Shown: positions 48,265 through 56,173, numbered from the stretch's first letter. The stretch: DNA of 64,000 nucleotides from Bradyrhizobium tropiciagri (GCF_018130505.1 NZ_JAFCKH010000012.1:226476-290475), one strand, 5' to 3'. Translations and numbers: made by a program. Notes: generated from the letters alone by a model not told the origin.

Positions 48265-50793
48265 ATGCGCCACGCGATCGAGACTGCGCCGAGGGATGGG
48301 ACCCTCATTATCCTTGAGCATGATCAGACGGGGGCCAGTAACGTTGCTTACTGGTCGGACCAGGTCGATCAGTGGGTCACCGAAAGCGGTACGCCAAGCC
48401 AGATCAGGCCGACGCATTGGCGGGTGATGCCGCGCAATGAAGATGAAGATCTTCCGGAAGAGGTCGACCAATCGAGCGATCCCCCTCCGCCAAGACGGTG
48501 GTCGCTGGGCGCGCGGCTGCTTGTGGCCGTTCTGCTCGCCATGGCGGTCTTCGCATCGGCGTTCATGCGAATCTATGTCGATGCCGGCGAAGTGGCCTTG
48601 TTGTCGAACGACAGTTCGCGGACGACCGAGACGTCGGTGCTTCAGCAGCAGCCCGGAGCCAGCGCCACGGTGCAGGCGGGAACGCAGGCGGCTGGGCAGG
48701 CCGGGCAGACCGCGGAGCCATCCGCGTCGCAGGCGCGGCAATCTCCGGAGCAGGAGCTGTCTCGAACGGCTCTGGTGAACGAGCTGGCCGAGGCCCGGAA
48801 GACCATTGAGGGGCTCGATGCGCAGCTGAAGGCGGAAGCCGCGAAGAGCGCGCAATTGCTGGAAAAGCAGCAGCAGAAGACGGCCGCGCTGGCGCAGGAA
48901 GCCGCAGCAGCGCGACAACAGCTGACCGCGGACACGGCAGGGCAACGTCAGGCGCTCGACGAGGAACGCGCGCACAGTGCCGCGTTGGCGAACGAACTCG
49001 CCACCGCGAAGCGCGACGGCGAGGCGCAGGCGGCACAGTTGCGCAAGACCAGCGGGGAGATCGACCAGCTCAGGCAGGCGGCTGCGAACAGCGCTCAATT
49101 GCTCGACAAGGAACAGCAGAAAACGGCTGCCCTCACGCAGGAAGCTGCGGCGGCGCGGCATGCACTGAGCGCAAGCGCGGCCGCCCAAGATCAGGCGCTC
49201 GACGAGGAACGCGCGCACGGTGCGGCGCTGGCCAGCACGCTCGCCACGGCACAGCGCGACAACGAGATCCAGGCGGCGCAACTGCGCAAGACGAGTGAGG
49301 AAGTGGAGCAGTTGCGTCGGACTAAGCCGGCAAGCGATCCACAATCGTCCGACCAGGAGCGACAGAAAGCGGACGCCCTGGTGCAGGAGGCCGCCGCCGC
49401 GCGTCAAGCGCTGACCGCCAGCACGGCCAGACATAACCAGGCGCTCGAGGAGGAGCGCGCGCGCAGTGCCGAGCTGGCGAGTGCGCTCGCCACGGCGCAG
49501 CGTGACAACGAGGCGAAGGCGGCGCAGTTGCGCAAGGCGAACGAGGACGCCGAGCAGCTCAAGCAGGCAGAGGTCGCGAACGGCGCACTAGTGCAGAAAC
49601 AGGAGCGGCAGAAAGCCGATGCTCTTGCACAGGCCGAGGCCGCGCGGCAAGCGCTGACCACGAGCACGGCGGAACAGCGTCAGGCGCTCGATGCGGAACG
49701 CGCGCACAGTGCCGCATTGGCGAGCGCCCTTGCCGCGGCGCAGAGCGAAAACGAGACGCAGGCGGCGCAACTGCGCAAGACGAGCGAGGAGGCCAAGCAG
49801 CTCAAGCAGGCAGAGGCCGCGAACAGCGTACAATCGCTCGACCAGGAGCGGCAGAAAACGGCCGAACTCGCGCAGGAGGCCGCGGCCGCGCGACGAGAGC
49901 TGGCCGCAACCACGGAAAAACATCGTCAGGCGCTCGATGAGGAACGCGCACACAGTGCCGCATTGGCGAGCGCTCTCGCCGCGGCGCAGAGCGAGAACGA
50001 GACGCAGGCGGCGCAACTGCGCAAGACGAGCGAGGAGGCGAAGCAGCTCAGACAGGCGGAGGCTGCGACCAGCGTACAATCGCTCGATCAGGAGCGGCAG
50101 AAGACGGCGGAGCTCGCGCGGGAGGCCGCGGTCGCGCGACGAGAACTGGCCGCAACCACGGAACAGCATCGTCAGGCGCTCGAGGAAGAACGCGCTCGCA
50201 GTGCCGGGTTGGCGGACGAACTCGTCGCGGCGCGGCGCGAAAACGGGGAGCAGGCGGCGCAATTGCGCAAGGCGAGCGAAGATACGCTGCAGCTCAAGCG
50301 CACCACGGAGAGCTCGATGACCGAGCTGCGACAATCCCTGCAGCAGGAGCGCGACCGGGCCGAGGCGATGGCGAGGGACATCGAGTCCCGGCGGCGCGCG
50401 GCCGAGTTGCGCACGCCCCAGGAAACCACGGCGAGCAGCACGCCCAGGACAACACAAGCAACAGTCCAAGCGACTGACGCCGCGGCGACAGTGCAGCCGG
50501 CGGCCGGGGCGGCGCAAGAGAGTTCCGAGGCAACGCGGCTGATCTCGCGCGCCCGCACGCTGCTCGGTCAGGGAAATATCGGCGCGGCGCGGACAGTGCT
50601 CCAGCGTGCTGCCGAGACCGGCAGCGCACTGGCGAACTTCACGCTCGCGGAGACCTATGATCCCGGCGTCCTCTCCACATGGGGAACGTATGGAACGCGC
50701 GGCGATTCGACGAAGGCGCGCGAGTTCTATGCAAAGGCGCAGGCCGGCGGAATTTCGGATGCGAAGGATCGATTGGACAAGTTGGATCAATGA
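48265..50793 (+). CDS. Membrane-anchored coiled-coil protein with tandem 81-residue repeats and Sel1-like C-terminus
   Basis: An 842-aa protein in four parts. Residues 1-57 form a small domain (IETAPRDGTLIILEHD...VAYWSD...PTHWRVMP) that recurs in rhizobial proteins but has no known role. One membrane helix follows (about 83-103). Residues about 195-680 consist of six tandem units of about 81 residues rich in Ala, Gln, Glu and Arg with repeated RQALDEERAHSAALA and QAAQLRKTSEE, a long coiled coil that should extend into the periplasm. The last 90 residues contain a Sel1/TPR-like unit (AARTVLQRAAETGSALANFTLAETYDP). It heads a cluster with the TAXI, 184-aa and DsrE-like genes. The start is poorly defined by SD. 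Confidence 0.82.
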   Translation: MRHAIETAPRDGTLIILEHDQTGASNVAYWSDQVDQWVTESGTPSQIRPTHWRVMPRNEDEDLPEEVDQSSDPPPPRRWSLGARLLVAVLLAMAVFASAFMRIYVDAGEVALLSNDSSRTTETSVLQQQPGASATVQAGTQAAGQAGQTAEPSASQARQSPEQELSRTALVNELAEARKTIEGLDAQLKAEAAKSAQLLEKQQQKTAALAQEAAAARQQLTADTAGQRQALDEERAHSAALANELATAKRDGEAQAAQLRKTSGEIDQLRQAAANSAQLLDKEQQKTAALTQEAAAARHALSASAAAQDQALDEERAHGAALASTLATAQRDNEIQAAQLRKTSEEVEQLRRTKPASDPQSSDQERQKADALVQEAAAARQALTASTARHNQALEEERARSAELASALATAQRDNEAKAAQLRKANEDAEQLKQAEVANGALVQKQERQKADALAQAEAARQALTTSTAEQRQALDAERAHSAALASALAAAQSENETQAAQLRKTSEEAKQLKQAEAANSVQSLDQERQKTAELAQEAAAARRELAATTEKHRQALDEERAHSAALASALAAAQSENETQAAQLRKTSEEAKQLRQAEAATSVQSLDQERQKTAELAREAAVARRELAATTEQHRQALEEERARSAGLADELVAARRENGEQAAQLRKASEDTLQLKRTTESSMTELRQSLQQERDRAEAMARDIESRRRAAELRTPQETTASSTPRTTQATVQATDAAATVQPAAGAAQESSEATRLISRARTLLGQGNIGAARTVLQRAAETGSALANFTLAETYDPGVLSTWGTYGTRGDSTKAREFYAKAQAGGISDAKDRLDKLDQ
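48847..50305 (+). repeat. Six tandem repeats of about 243 bases within the coiled-coil gene
   Basis: Units begin near 48847 and every 243-249 bases. Units 4, 5 and 6 are the most alike; an identical stretch including ACGCAGGCGGCGCAACTGCG recurs around 49755 and 49999. The pattern implies recent duplication or gene conversion. Confidence 0.85.
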
Positions 50794-50877
50794 GAGATTG
50801 ACGTCCGATATTCGCGCATGGGGCCACGGTCGTGGCCAGCGCCTACGGACTGAAGCTTATTCGCAGGGAGTTCATCG

Positions 50878-51903
50878 ATGAATATGACCCTTAGATCGCG
50901 TTTATTCCTCGCCGTGACGGCGACGGTCATTCTGGCTGTTCACCCTGCCGCAGTGCAGGCGCAAACGCAGGGCGCCCGCCAGGCGCTGCAGCGCTCTCCC
51001 GTCGAAAAGGAAAAAAGGGAGCAGATGAACGCCTGGACGGTCGGTCTCGCCGGTGGGCTGATCGAGGGCGCGCCGCTTCGGCTCGCGGCGGAGATGGCCC
51101 GTGTCGTCGACGACGGGCCCAACCTGCATGTTCTTCCGATCGTTACCCGAGGTGCGACGGAGAACCTGAATTCGCTGCTCTACCTGCGCGGGGTCGATGT
51201 CGCGATCATCAATTCCGACGCGCTCGAAGAGTACAAGATTCAGGTGCCGCAGATTCAGCGCCGGATCACCTACCTGCTCAATCTCTTCCCCTCCGAGCTG
51301 CATATCTTCGTTCGGCCCGAGATCCAGAGCCTGAATGATCTCGCCGGAAAGAAAGTGAATTTCAACACCCAGGGCACGGCTGCCGCTTATTCGGGGCCGC
51401 TGATCTTCAGCCGTCTCGGCATCGAAGCTGAGAAAACCTTCATTCCGCACCAGGTCGCGCTGGAGCAGATGCGCAAAGGCGAGATCGCGGCTGTCGTGTT
51501 CATCACGTCCAAGCCGGTTGACGCGTTCGTGCGCGGCAAATGGGACCCCGGCTTCAAGTTCCTCCCGGTAAAATACGAAAGCAAATTCGAGGATTACTAT
51601 CTTCCCGCGGTGCTGGAAGCACGCGAGTACCCCGGCCTGATCAAGCAGGGCGAACAGGTGCCGACGATTGCGGTGCCGACCGCTCTGGTTGCGTTCAACT
51701 GGCCGGCGGCGAGCAACCGCTATCAGCGCGTCGCTCGCCTGGTTGATGTGCTGTTTTCCCGTATCGACAAGCTTCAGGCGCCGGGCTTCGACCCGAAATG
51801 GCAGTCGATCAATCTCGCCGCGACGGTTCCCGGACTCGAGCGTTTTGGGCCGGCACAGGAATGGCTGGATCGGCAGGCGCGCACTGCACGCGCATCGCGA
51901 TGA
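50878..51903 (+). CDS. TAXI-family (TRAP-associated) solute-binding protein
   Basis: A 341-aa exported protein with a Sec signal (cleavage near VQAQ/TQG). The fold is that of TAXI/NMT1-like periplasmic binding proteins: WTVGLAGGLIEGAPLRLAAEMARVV, VLPIVTRGATENLNSLLYLRGVDVAIINSDAL, then DLAGKKVNFNTQGTAAAYSGPLIFSRLGI and GEIAAVVFITSKPVDAF. TAXI proteins normally feed a fused TRAP permease, but none is near. AGGGAG lies about 9 bases upstream. It overlaps the next gene by four bases. Confidence 0.88.
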   Translation: MNMTLRSRLFLAVTATVILAVHPAAVQAQTQGARQALQRSPVEKEKREQMNAWTVGLAGGLIEGAPLRLAAEMARVVDDGPNLHVLPIVTRGATENLNSLLYLRGVDVAIINSDALEEYKIQVPQIQRRITYLLNLFPSELHIFVRPEIQSLNDLAGKKVNFNTQGTAAAYSGPLIFSRLGIEAEKTFIPHQVALEQMRKGEIAAVVFITSKPVDAFVRGKWDPGFKFLPVKYESKFEDYYLPAVLEAREYPGLIKQGEQVPTIAVPTALVAFNWPAASNRYQRVARLVDVLFSRIDKLQAPGFDPKWQSINLAATVPGLERFGPAQEWLDRQARTARASR

Positions 51904-52454
51904 GGGCAATTGCCTTGCTCATCGCATTGCAAGCGTTCAGCGGACTTGCTCTCGCGCAAGGCGCGACCGATCCGGCGCCTGGTGCGCCGGCTCGCCCGGC
52001 CCCGCGGAACGACAATTGGACCGTCGGTGAGACCACGTCGCCCGTCGATTACAAGCCGATTGTCACAGCCACGACCTTTTCACGCGACGGCTCGAGTGGC
52101 GCGTCGATGCATCTGTCGATCCATTGCCACTCCGGCCGCACGGAGCTGGTCGTCGCCGGACCGGTCTTCGAGCGCAGCAAGGAGGCTTACGCCGTTTCCT
52201 ATCGCATCAATGACAATCCGCCGGTGACGCTTGCTGGAGCCTCGCCCTCGTCCGGGACGGGCGTGGCGTTCACGGGCGACGTCGTGCGTTTGCTGCAGTC
52301 GCTTCCTGAAGAGGGGGAGATTGCCATCCGTCTTGCGGCCCGAACTGGCAGCGCCCAGGAAGGGCGTTTCTTGCTCGGCGGGTTGAAGGGCGTTCGAGAG
52401 CGGCTCGCCGCGGCGTGCAAATGGCCACAAGCCGCAGCGAAGCCACGTAACTGA
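51900..52454 (+). CDS. Secreted hypothetical protein
   Basis: A 184-aa exported protein: signal peptide about residues 1-19 (ALLIALQAFSGLALA/Q), a Pro/Ala-rich linker, then a compact beta-rich domain with SIHCHSGRTELVVAGP and, at the end, FLLGGLKGVRERLAAACKWP. The two Cys in these segments could form a disulphide. The closing pattern GL...L...C.W resembles small periplasmic proteins associated with some type VI systems (VasI-like), but no other such gene is present. Coupled by ATGA to the TAXI gene. Confidence 0.75.
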   Translation: MRAIALLIALQAFSGLALAQGATDPAPGAPARPAPRNDNWTVGETTSPVDYKPIVTATTFSRDGSSGASMHLSIHCHSGRTELVVAGPVFERSKEAYAVSYRINDNPPVTLAGASPSSGTGVAFTGDVVRLLQSLPEEGEIAIRLAARTGSAQEGRFLLGGLKGVRERLAAACKWPQAAAKPRN

Positions 52455-52482
52455 GTGTGGTCGAACTCAAGGGAGGTGCGTC

Positions 52483-53010
52483 ATGATCAAGCTTGGAAAT
52501 GCCGTCAGAGTGATCGCCGGGCTCATCGCGCTGCTCGTCATGGCGCCGCCTTCAGCGGTCGCACAGCAGACGACCCGCCCGGCGGCGGCGCCGGCAAAGA
52601 AGCAAATGGCCGCGGCGCAATCGAAGCGTCCTGCCGCCGCAAAGTCGCATCGCCTGATCCTGCAGGTGAATGCCAACGATCCTGCGATGATGAACCTTGC
52701 GCTCAACAACGCAACCAACGTCGCGCAGCATTACAAGGACATCGGCGAGAAGGTGGAGATCGACATCGTCGCTTACGGTCCCGGCCTGCATATGCTGCGT
52801 GACGACACATCGCCGGTCAAGGCGAGGATCGAGACGATTTCGCTAAGCACGCCGTCGATCTCGTTCGAAGCCTGCGGCAATACGCGCGAGAACATGAGCA
52901 AGGCTGAAAGCAAGGACATTCCGATGATTTCGCAGGCCAAGCTCGTCAAGTCCGGCGTCGTGCGCGTCATGGAGCTGCAGGAGGCGGGTTGGTCGTATGT
53001 AAAGCCGTGA
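52483..53010 (+). CDS. Secreted DsrE-family protein
   Basis: A 175-aa exported protein with a signal peptide (about 1-28, cleavage near AVAQ/QT), a basic Ala-rich linker and a DsrE-like domain: HRLILQVNANDPAMMNLALNNATNVAQHYKDIGEKVEIDIVAYGPGLHML, then ISFEACGNTREN with the single conserved cysteine. DsrE proteins carry sulphur on a cysteine in sulphur relay; exported versions are of unclear function. GGGAGG lies 8 bases upstream of the ATG. It closes the four-gene cluster that begins with the coiled-coil protein. Confidence 0.82.
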   Translation: MIKLGNAVRVIAGLIALLVMAPPSAVAQQTTRPAAAPAKKQMAAAQSKRPAAAKSHRLILQVNANDPAMMNLALNNATNVAQHYKDIGEKVEIDIVAYGPGLHMLRDDTSPVKARIETISLSTPSISFEACGNTRENMSKAESKDIPMISQAKLVKSGVVRVMELQEAGWSYVKP

Positions 53011-53130
53011 CGCGGTGCGAAAGCGGAGCGTCGAAGCGGAGTTGACCTGAAGACGAGCGATGCCGGCTTTCTTGCAGGCGTCGGCCCGAAACGTCCGGCT
53101 CTGGCCGAACGTCGAGAGCTGCTGCCGCGC

Positions 53131-53298
53131 TCAATCCGATGCGCGCTTCACCCTGTCTTCGTTGCGCGCCATGGCTTCATAGGCATCCGCCATCCTGATG
53201 TAGAGCGCGCGCGTTTCGGCATCCGACATCAAGCCTGCTTTGGCACGCAGCTCTTCTGCCTGGTACCGATGCCTCGCGGCCTCTTCGGCAAAGTCCAT
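53131..53298 (-). CDS. Small hypothetical helical protein (55 aa)
   Basis: A 55-codon ORF from ATG 53298 to TGA 53131. The product starts MDFAEEAARHRYQAEELRAK and continues with AETRALYIRMADAYEAMARNED; it is a charged two-helix protein. The same pattern (E-x-L-R-x-K-A...A-Y-x-x-M-A-x-x-Y-E-x-M-A-x-x-E) occurs in many short conserved rhizobial proteins. Function unknown. The bases 53011-53130 to its left contain nothing I can call. Confidence 0.65.
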   Translation of the reverse strand: MDFAEEAARHRYQAEELRAKAGLMSDAETRALYIRMADAYEAMARNEDRVKRASD

Positions 53299-53362
53299 GG
53301 ATGCTCACCCCGATGTGCGGACAAGCAACGAGATCGCCTGTGTGAAGGTTCCGGCAGTTCGC

Positions 53363-53611
53363 TCAGATGGACTCCTGGCTGCCGTCGTCGCCTGACGGCT
53401 TATGTCCGTCGGGGCCGCGGTCGAAAAGACCATAGTGGCTGGAGCGGCTGCCATCCGCCTTGGTGTGGGTTCCGGCAAGTCCCAGCTTGAGCAGCTCGCG
53501 GACCGCTGCCGCCCGGGTCGGCATCCGGTGCTTGAACCGGAAGTCGTCGAGCAGGGAAAGCTCTTCGGGGGTCAGCATGATTTGAAGGCGCTCGGCGCGA
53601 AGATCCTGCAT
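53363..53611 (-). CDS. Ribbon-helix-helix-like small protein
   Basis: An 82-aa protein whose first half, RLQIMLTPEELSLLDDFRFKHRMPTRAAAVRELLKLGL, has the strand-helix-helix pattern of MetJ/Arc-type DNA-binding proteins. The second half is polar and probably disordered. GAGAAAGG lies close upstream of the ATG. Four regularly spaced AATTA boxes immediately upstream suggest autoregulation. No toxin partner is adjacent, so it is probably not an antitoxin. Confidence 0.72.
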   Translation of the reverse strand: MQDLRAERLQIMLTPEELSLLDDFRFKHRMPTRAAAVRELLKLGLAGTHTKADGSRSSHYGLFDRGPDGHKPSGDDGSQESI

Positions 53612-53627
53612 AGCCTTTCTCGCAAAG

Positions 53628-53658
53628 AATTAGATGAATTAGCGAATTACTCAATTAG
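53628..53658 (-). promoter_or_regulatory. Four AATTA direct repeats, putative RHH operator
   Basis: AATTA starts at 53628, 53637, 53645 and 53653 (spacing 9, 8 and 8 bases), three of the copies being AATTAG. The array lies 17-47 bases upstream of the ribbon-helix-helix gene and is much more AT-rich than the flanking DNA. Ribbon-helix-helix dimers commonly bind such short tandem repeats. Confidence 0.55.
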
Positions 53659-53790
53659 CTAACTCCGCTAAAGTTCCACAAGATCTGGGAAAAACGGGTA
53701 GTGAGCAAAATACACATTTAATAACAATGGGTTGCGCGATATTTTTCTCGACCTATAGTTCGCGCCGGGCAGGGAGTTGGAGACTCCCGA

Positions 53791-53985
53791 ATGCAGAAGA
53801 GACGACGGTTCAAGCAGGTCCAATCGCTGGAAGAGCGCCTTGCCGGCGAGGCGAAGCGCCTCCGAGAGATGGCAGGCTCCTTGCCGCCCGGTGCGGATCG
53901 CGAGGCCATGTTGCGCAAGGCTCGTCACGTCGAGGCCGGTGGCCAGATCAGCGAATGGCTGACTTCGCCAGGGACGGTGGAGTAG
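53791..53985 (+). CDS. Small hypothetical protein (64 aa)
   Basis: A basic helical protein (MQKRRRFKQVQSLEERLAGEAK, then RLREMAGSLPPGADREAMLRKARHVEAGGQISEWL). The pattern L-x-x-L-P-P-G-x-x-R-E-x-L-L-R-K-A-R-Q-x-E is common in short conserved proteins of Bradyrhizobium; function unknown. Upstream DNA has an AT-rich promoter-like stretch (TTTAATAACAATGG) and a GGGAGT/ACTCCC hairpin overlapping the ribosome binding site. A second small gene starts three bases after its stop. Confidence 0.7.
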   Translation: MQKRRRFKQVQSLEERLAGEAKRLREMAGSLPPGADREAMLRKARHVEAGGQISEWLTSPGTVE

Positions 53986-53988
53986 CCG

Positions 53989-54174
53989 GTGCCCTTTATC
54001 ATCAAGGTTGGATCGCTGACCGTCGTCGCGCGGACAGCTTCGGACGGATTGCGCGCGGTGGAGAGATTTCTGGCGGACGGCGAGACGTCGGAGCCCGTTA
54101 TCTCGACGTTCGAGGGCAAGGTCGTCGACATCACACAACTTCGCCGGCTGGTCGTCGCCACCCGGGAGCCCTAG
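53989..54174 (+). CDS. Small hypothetical protein (61 aa)
   Basis: A GTG-started ORF immediately behind the 64-aa gene, so probably co-translated. The product (MPFIIKVGSLTVVARTASDG, then LRAVERFLADG and VDITQLRRLV) looks like a small mixed alpha/beta protein; nothing identifies its role. Short paired genes of this type are frequent in this group. Confidence 0.6.
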   Translation: MPFIIKVGSLTVVARTASDGLRAVERFLADGETSEPVISTFEGKVVDITQLRRLVVATREP

Positions 54175-54351
54175 TGCAACAGGCCTGACGCCACAGGCCT
54201 GTCGCACGATCGACGGATGTCGGAGCAGGCGCAGCGGTGGCGCCGGCCGGCGTGTCATCTCGCCTGCTTGCGCTCGGCCGTCCCATCACCCACAATCGTT
54301 GCAAACGATGTCTGGAAGCCATGTCTTAAAACGTTGTCTTGGGGGACGCGC

Positions 54352-54696
54352 ATGGGGATCGCCGGTTCGAGGACAGTTTCGTTTGCGTTGATGTCAGCGA
54401 TGGGACTCGCCATCGCGCTGCTGCCGAGCAAGTCCGAGGCCTACACGCCCGAGCAGCAGCAAGCCTGCACACCGGATGCGTTCCGGCTGTGCAACTCCGA
54501 AATCCCCGATGTCGACCGGGTTACCGCCTGCATGATCAGGAACAAGGCGCTGCTGTCGCCGGCCTGCAAGGCGTTCTTCCGGCCCGGGCCGGAGCCGCGC
54601 GAGGCGGCCGAGCGACGCGCGAGCCGGCCGGTCGCGGCCAAGCGCAAACCGGCGCGGTCGCACAAGGCGAAGAAGCAGAAACCGGCGCCGCACTGA
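54352..54696 (+). CDS. Secreted Cys-rich-repeat protein
   Basis: A 114-aa exported protein: signal peptide about residues 1-33 (ending SKSEAYT), then one cysteine-rich unit ACTPDAFRLCNSEIPDVDRV followed by TACMIRNKALLSPACKAFF, with four Cys in the spacing typical of the GLG1-like Cys-rich repeat seen in many rhizobial proteins. The C-terminus is a Lys/Arg/Pro-rich tail. GGGGGAC lies 6-12 bases upstream of ATG 54352. Role unknown; probably periplasmic. Confidence 0.75.
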   Translation: MGIAGSRTVSFALMSAMGLAIALLPSKSEAYTPEQQQACTPDAFRLCNSEIPDVDRVTACMIRNKALLSPACKAFFRPGPEPREAAERRASRPVAAKRKPARSHKAKKQKPAPH

Positions 54697-54864
54697 CGAC
54701 ATCGGTCCATGTAGCGAGCGCGGTGTTCGGCGCAGCGGCGATTTCAAGGCCGCGATGCGCGACAGACTGACGCGTTGTGACGCTGTCACGCAGCAACATC
54801 TTTGGCGCTTGTGTGCTTTACGGAAATCCGTTCCACGAGGTGCGGGACGGATGGAGAGGGACGC

Positions 54865-55188
54865 GTGAGCGAATACTACAAACTGGAAATCGATCGGCAC
54901 TTCGCCTGGTTCGAAGCCAAGCTTCCGCGGGGCCCGGCGCGGTTCGTGGCGTGGCTGCGCAGGCCGTCGTCGATCTATGTGCGGATTCCGCTCGCGATCC
55001 TGCTGATCCTCGGCGGCATCTTCAGCTTCCTACCGGTGCTTGGACTCTGGATGCTGCCGCTCGGACTCCTTTTGTTCGCACAGGATGTCCCGTTTCTGCA
55101 GAAACCCACAGCGCAGATGCTCGGCTGGATCGAGCGCAAATGGACCGAGCGCGAGCAGCGCAAGCGCGACACCAATCGCGCACCGTGA
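54865..55188 (+). CDS. Small membrane protein (107 aa)
   Basis: GTG start with GGAGAGGG upstream. The sequence has a charged N-terminus (SEYYKLEIDRHFAWFEAKLP), two closely spaced hydrophobic helices (IPLAILLILGGIFSFLPVLG, then LWMLPLGLLLFAQD) and a basic tail (RKWTEREQRKRDTNR). The Gly-Gly and Pro-rich turn between the helices is well conserved in small inner-membrane proteins of alphaproteobacteria. Function unknown. Confidence 0.75.
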   Translation: MSEYYKLEIDRHFAWFEAKLPRGPARFVAWLRRPSSIYVRIPLAILLILGGIFSFLPVLGLWMLPLGLLLFAQDVPFLQKPTAQMLGWIERKWTEREQRKRDTNRAP

Positions 55189-55309
55189 GTCAAATCAAGC
55201 AGTTAGCTGCTTCGATTTGCGGTTGCGTCATATGCAATGTGTGACTCAAAAGCCAAACCGCACCGGTAATCTTGGCCACTTTGCGAATTGCAAGAAATTT
55301 TTCTTTCAC

Positions 55310-55327
55310 GAATCAGCGTGCTGATTC
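55310..55327 (+). promoter_or_regulatory. GANTC-containing palindrome upstream of parA
   Basis: GAATCAGC-GT-GCTGATTC is an 18-base palindrome 36 bases before the parA start. Each arm carries a GANTC site (GAATC at 55310 and GATTC at 55323), the target of the alphaproteobacterial CcrM methylase. Such sites in promoters are often read by GcrA in the cell cycle. A TTTTT run follows, so an attenuator hairpin is an alternative. Confidence 0.5.
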
Positions 55328-55363
55328 ATTTTTGGCTTCTGGGGTCAATGTGGAGGCCAAGGT

Positions 55364-56044
55364 ATGAACGTCATTGTTTTCGCTTCGCGTAAGGGGGGCT
55401 CGGGAAAAAGTACCCTGGCTGCTCACCTCGCCGCGCAAGTGCACAAGGCAACGAAGCCCTGTCTGCTGATCGATGGCGATCCGCAGGGCTCGCTGACGCT
55501 GTGGCACAAATTGCGCGGCACCAACGAACCGCAGATCAAGACCGCGGTGAACTCGGTCAGCGGGATCATCGCTCAAGCCAAGCGTGACGGCATCGAGTGG
55601 GTGTTCATCGACACGCCGCCGAACCTGTCGGCCGTGGTCGACGACGCGATCAAGAATGCGACGATGGTGATCATTCCGGCGCGGCCCGGCGTGTTCGACG
55701 TCAACGCGGTGCAGGAAACCATTCAGACCTGCCGTTCGATGCGCAAGCCCTACGCCGTCGTGATCAACGGCGCGCCGGCGCAGCGCGACAACGCCGAAAG
55801 CCGCATCGTCGCAATCGCCCGCGAGGCGCTGGCGAAATTCCGCGCCCCGGTGTGGAGCGGCCAGATCACCAACCGCGCCGATCTGTTGATGGCGCTCGGC
55901 CAGGGTGAGGGCGCCCGCGAATACTACGCGGAAGGCCGCGGCGCCGCCGAAATCCAGCGGCTGTGGGCTGCGATCGAACGATCGATCAAGGCGATCCGCG
56001 GCACGGCATCGGCATCCGGCGCAATGCACAAGCAGGCGGCGTAA
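55364..56044 (+). CDS. Orphan ParA/MinD-family ATPase
   Basis: A 226-aa P-loop ATPase. The deviant Walker A is RKGGSGKST (residue about 10), Walker A' IDGDPQGSLT and Walker B VFIDTPPN, typical of ParA. No parB, parS or chemotaxis/carboxysome genes flank it, so it is an orphan, perhaps positioning a protein complex. The upstream region has a GANTC palindrome, and an intrinsic terminator follows. GGAGG lies about 8 bases before the ATG. Confidence 0.92.
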   Translation: MNVIVFASRKGGSGKSTLAAHLAAQVHKATKPCLLIDGDPQGSLTLWHKLRGTNEPQIKTAVNSVSGIIAQAKRDGIEWVFIDTPPNLSAVVDDAIKNATMVIIPARPGVFDVNAVQETIQTCRSMRKPYAVVINGAPAQRDNAESRIVAIAREALAKFRAPVWSGQITNRADLLMALGQGEGAREYYAEGRGAAEIQRLWAAIERSIKAIRGTASASGAMHKQAA

Positions 56045-56071
56045 CCACGCCGCCTTGGTCCGAGCTTGAAG

Positions 56072-56096
56072 AACGCGCGGGGCCCGCGCGTTTTTT
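56072..56096 (+). terminator. Rho-independent terminator of parA
   Basis: The GC-rich palindrome AACGCGCGGGGCCCGCGCGTT is followed directly by TTTTTTG, 27 bases after the stop codon. Confidence 0.85.
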
Positions 56097-56173
56097 GTGT
56101 GTTCGCCATAGCGGGTCATCCGGCGGCGCTTCGCGCCGTACCGGGTAGCTCGCAATGACGGAGCAAGCGGTGC

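Noticed and set aside
48847-50305. CRISPR-like or minisatellite array
   Set aside because: The period is about 243 bases, in frame, and the repeats encode a continuous coiled coil with no unique spacers.
53363-53611. Antitoxin of a toxin-antitoxin module
   Set aside because: The RHH-like gene has no small toxin gene beside it; neighbours on both sides run separately with gaps.
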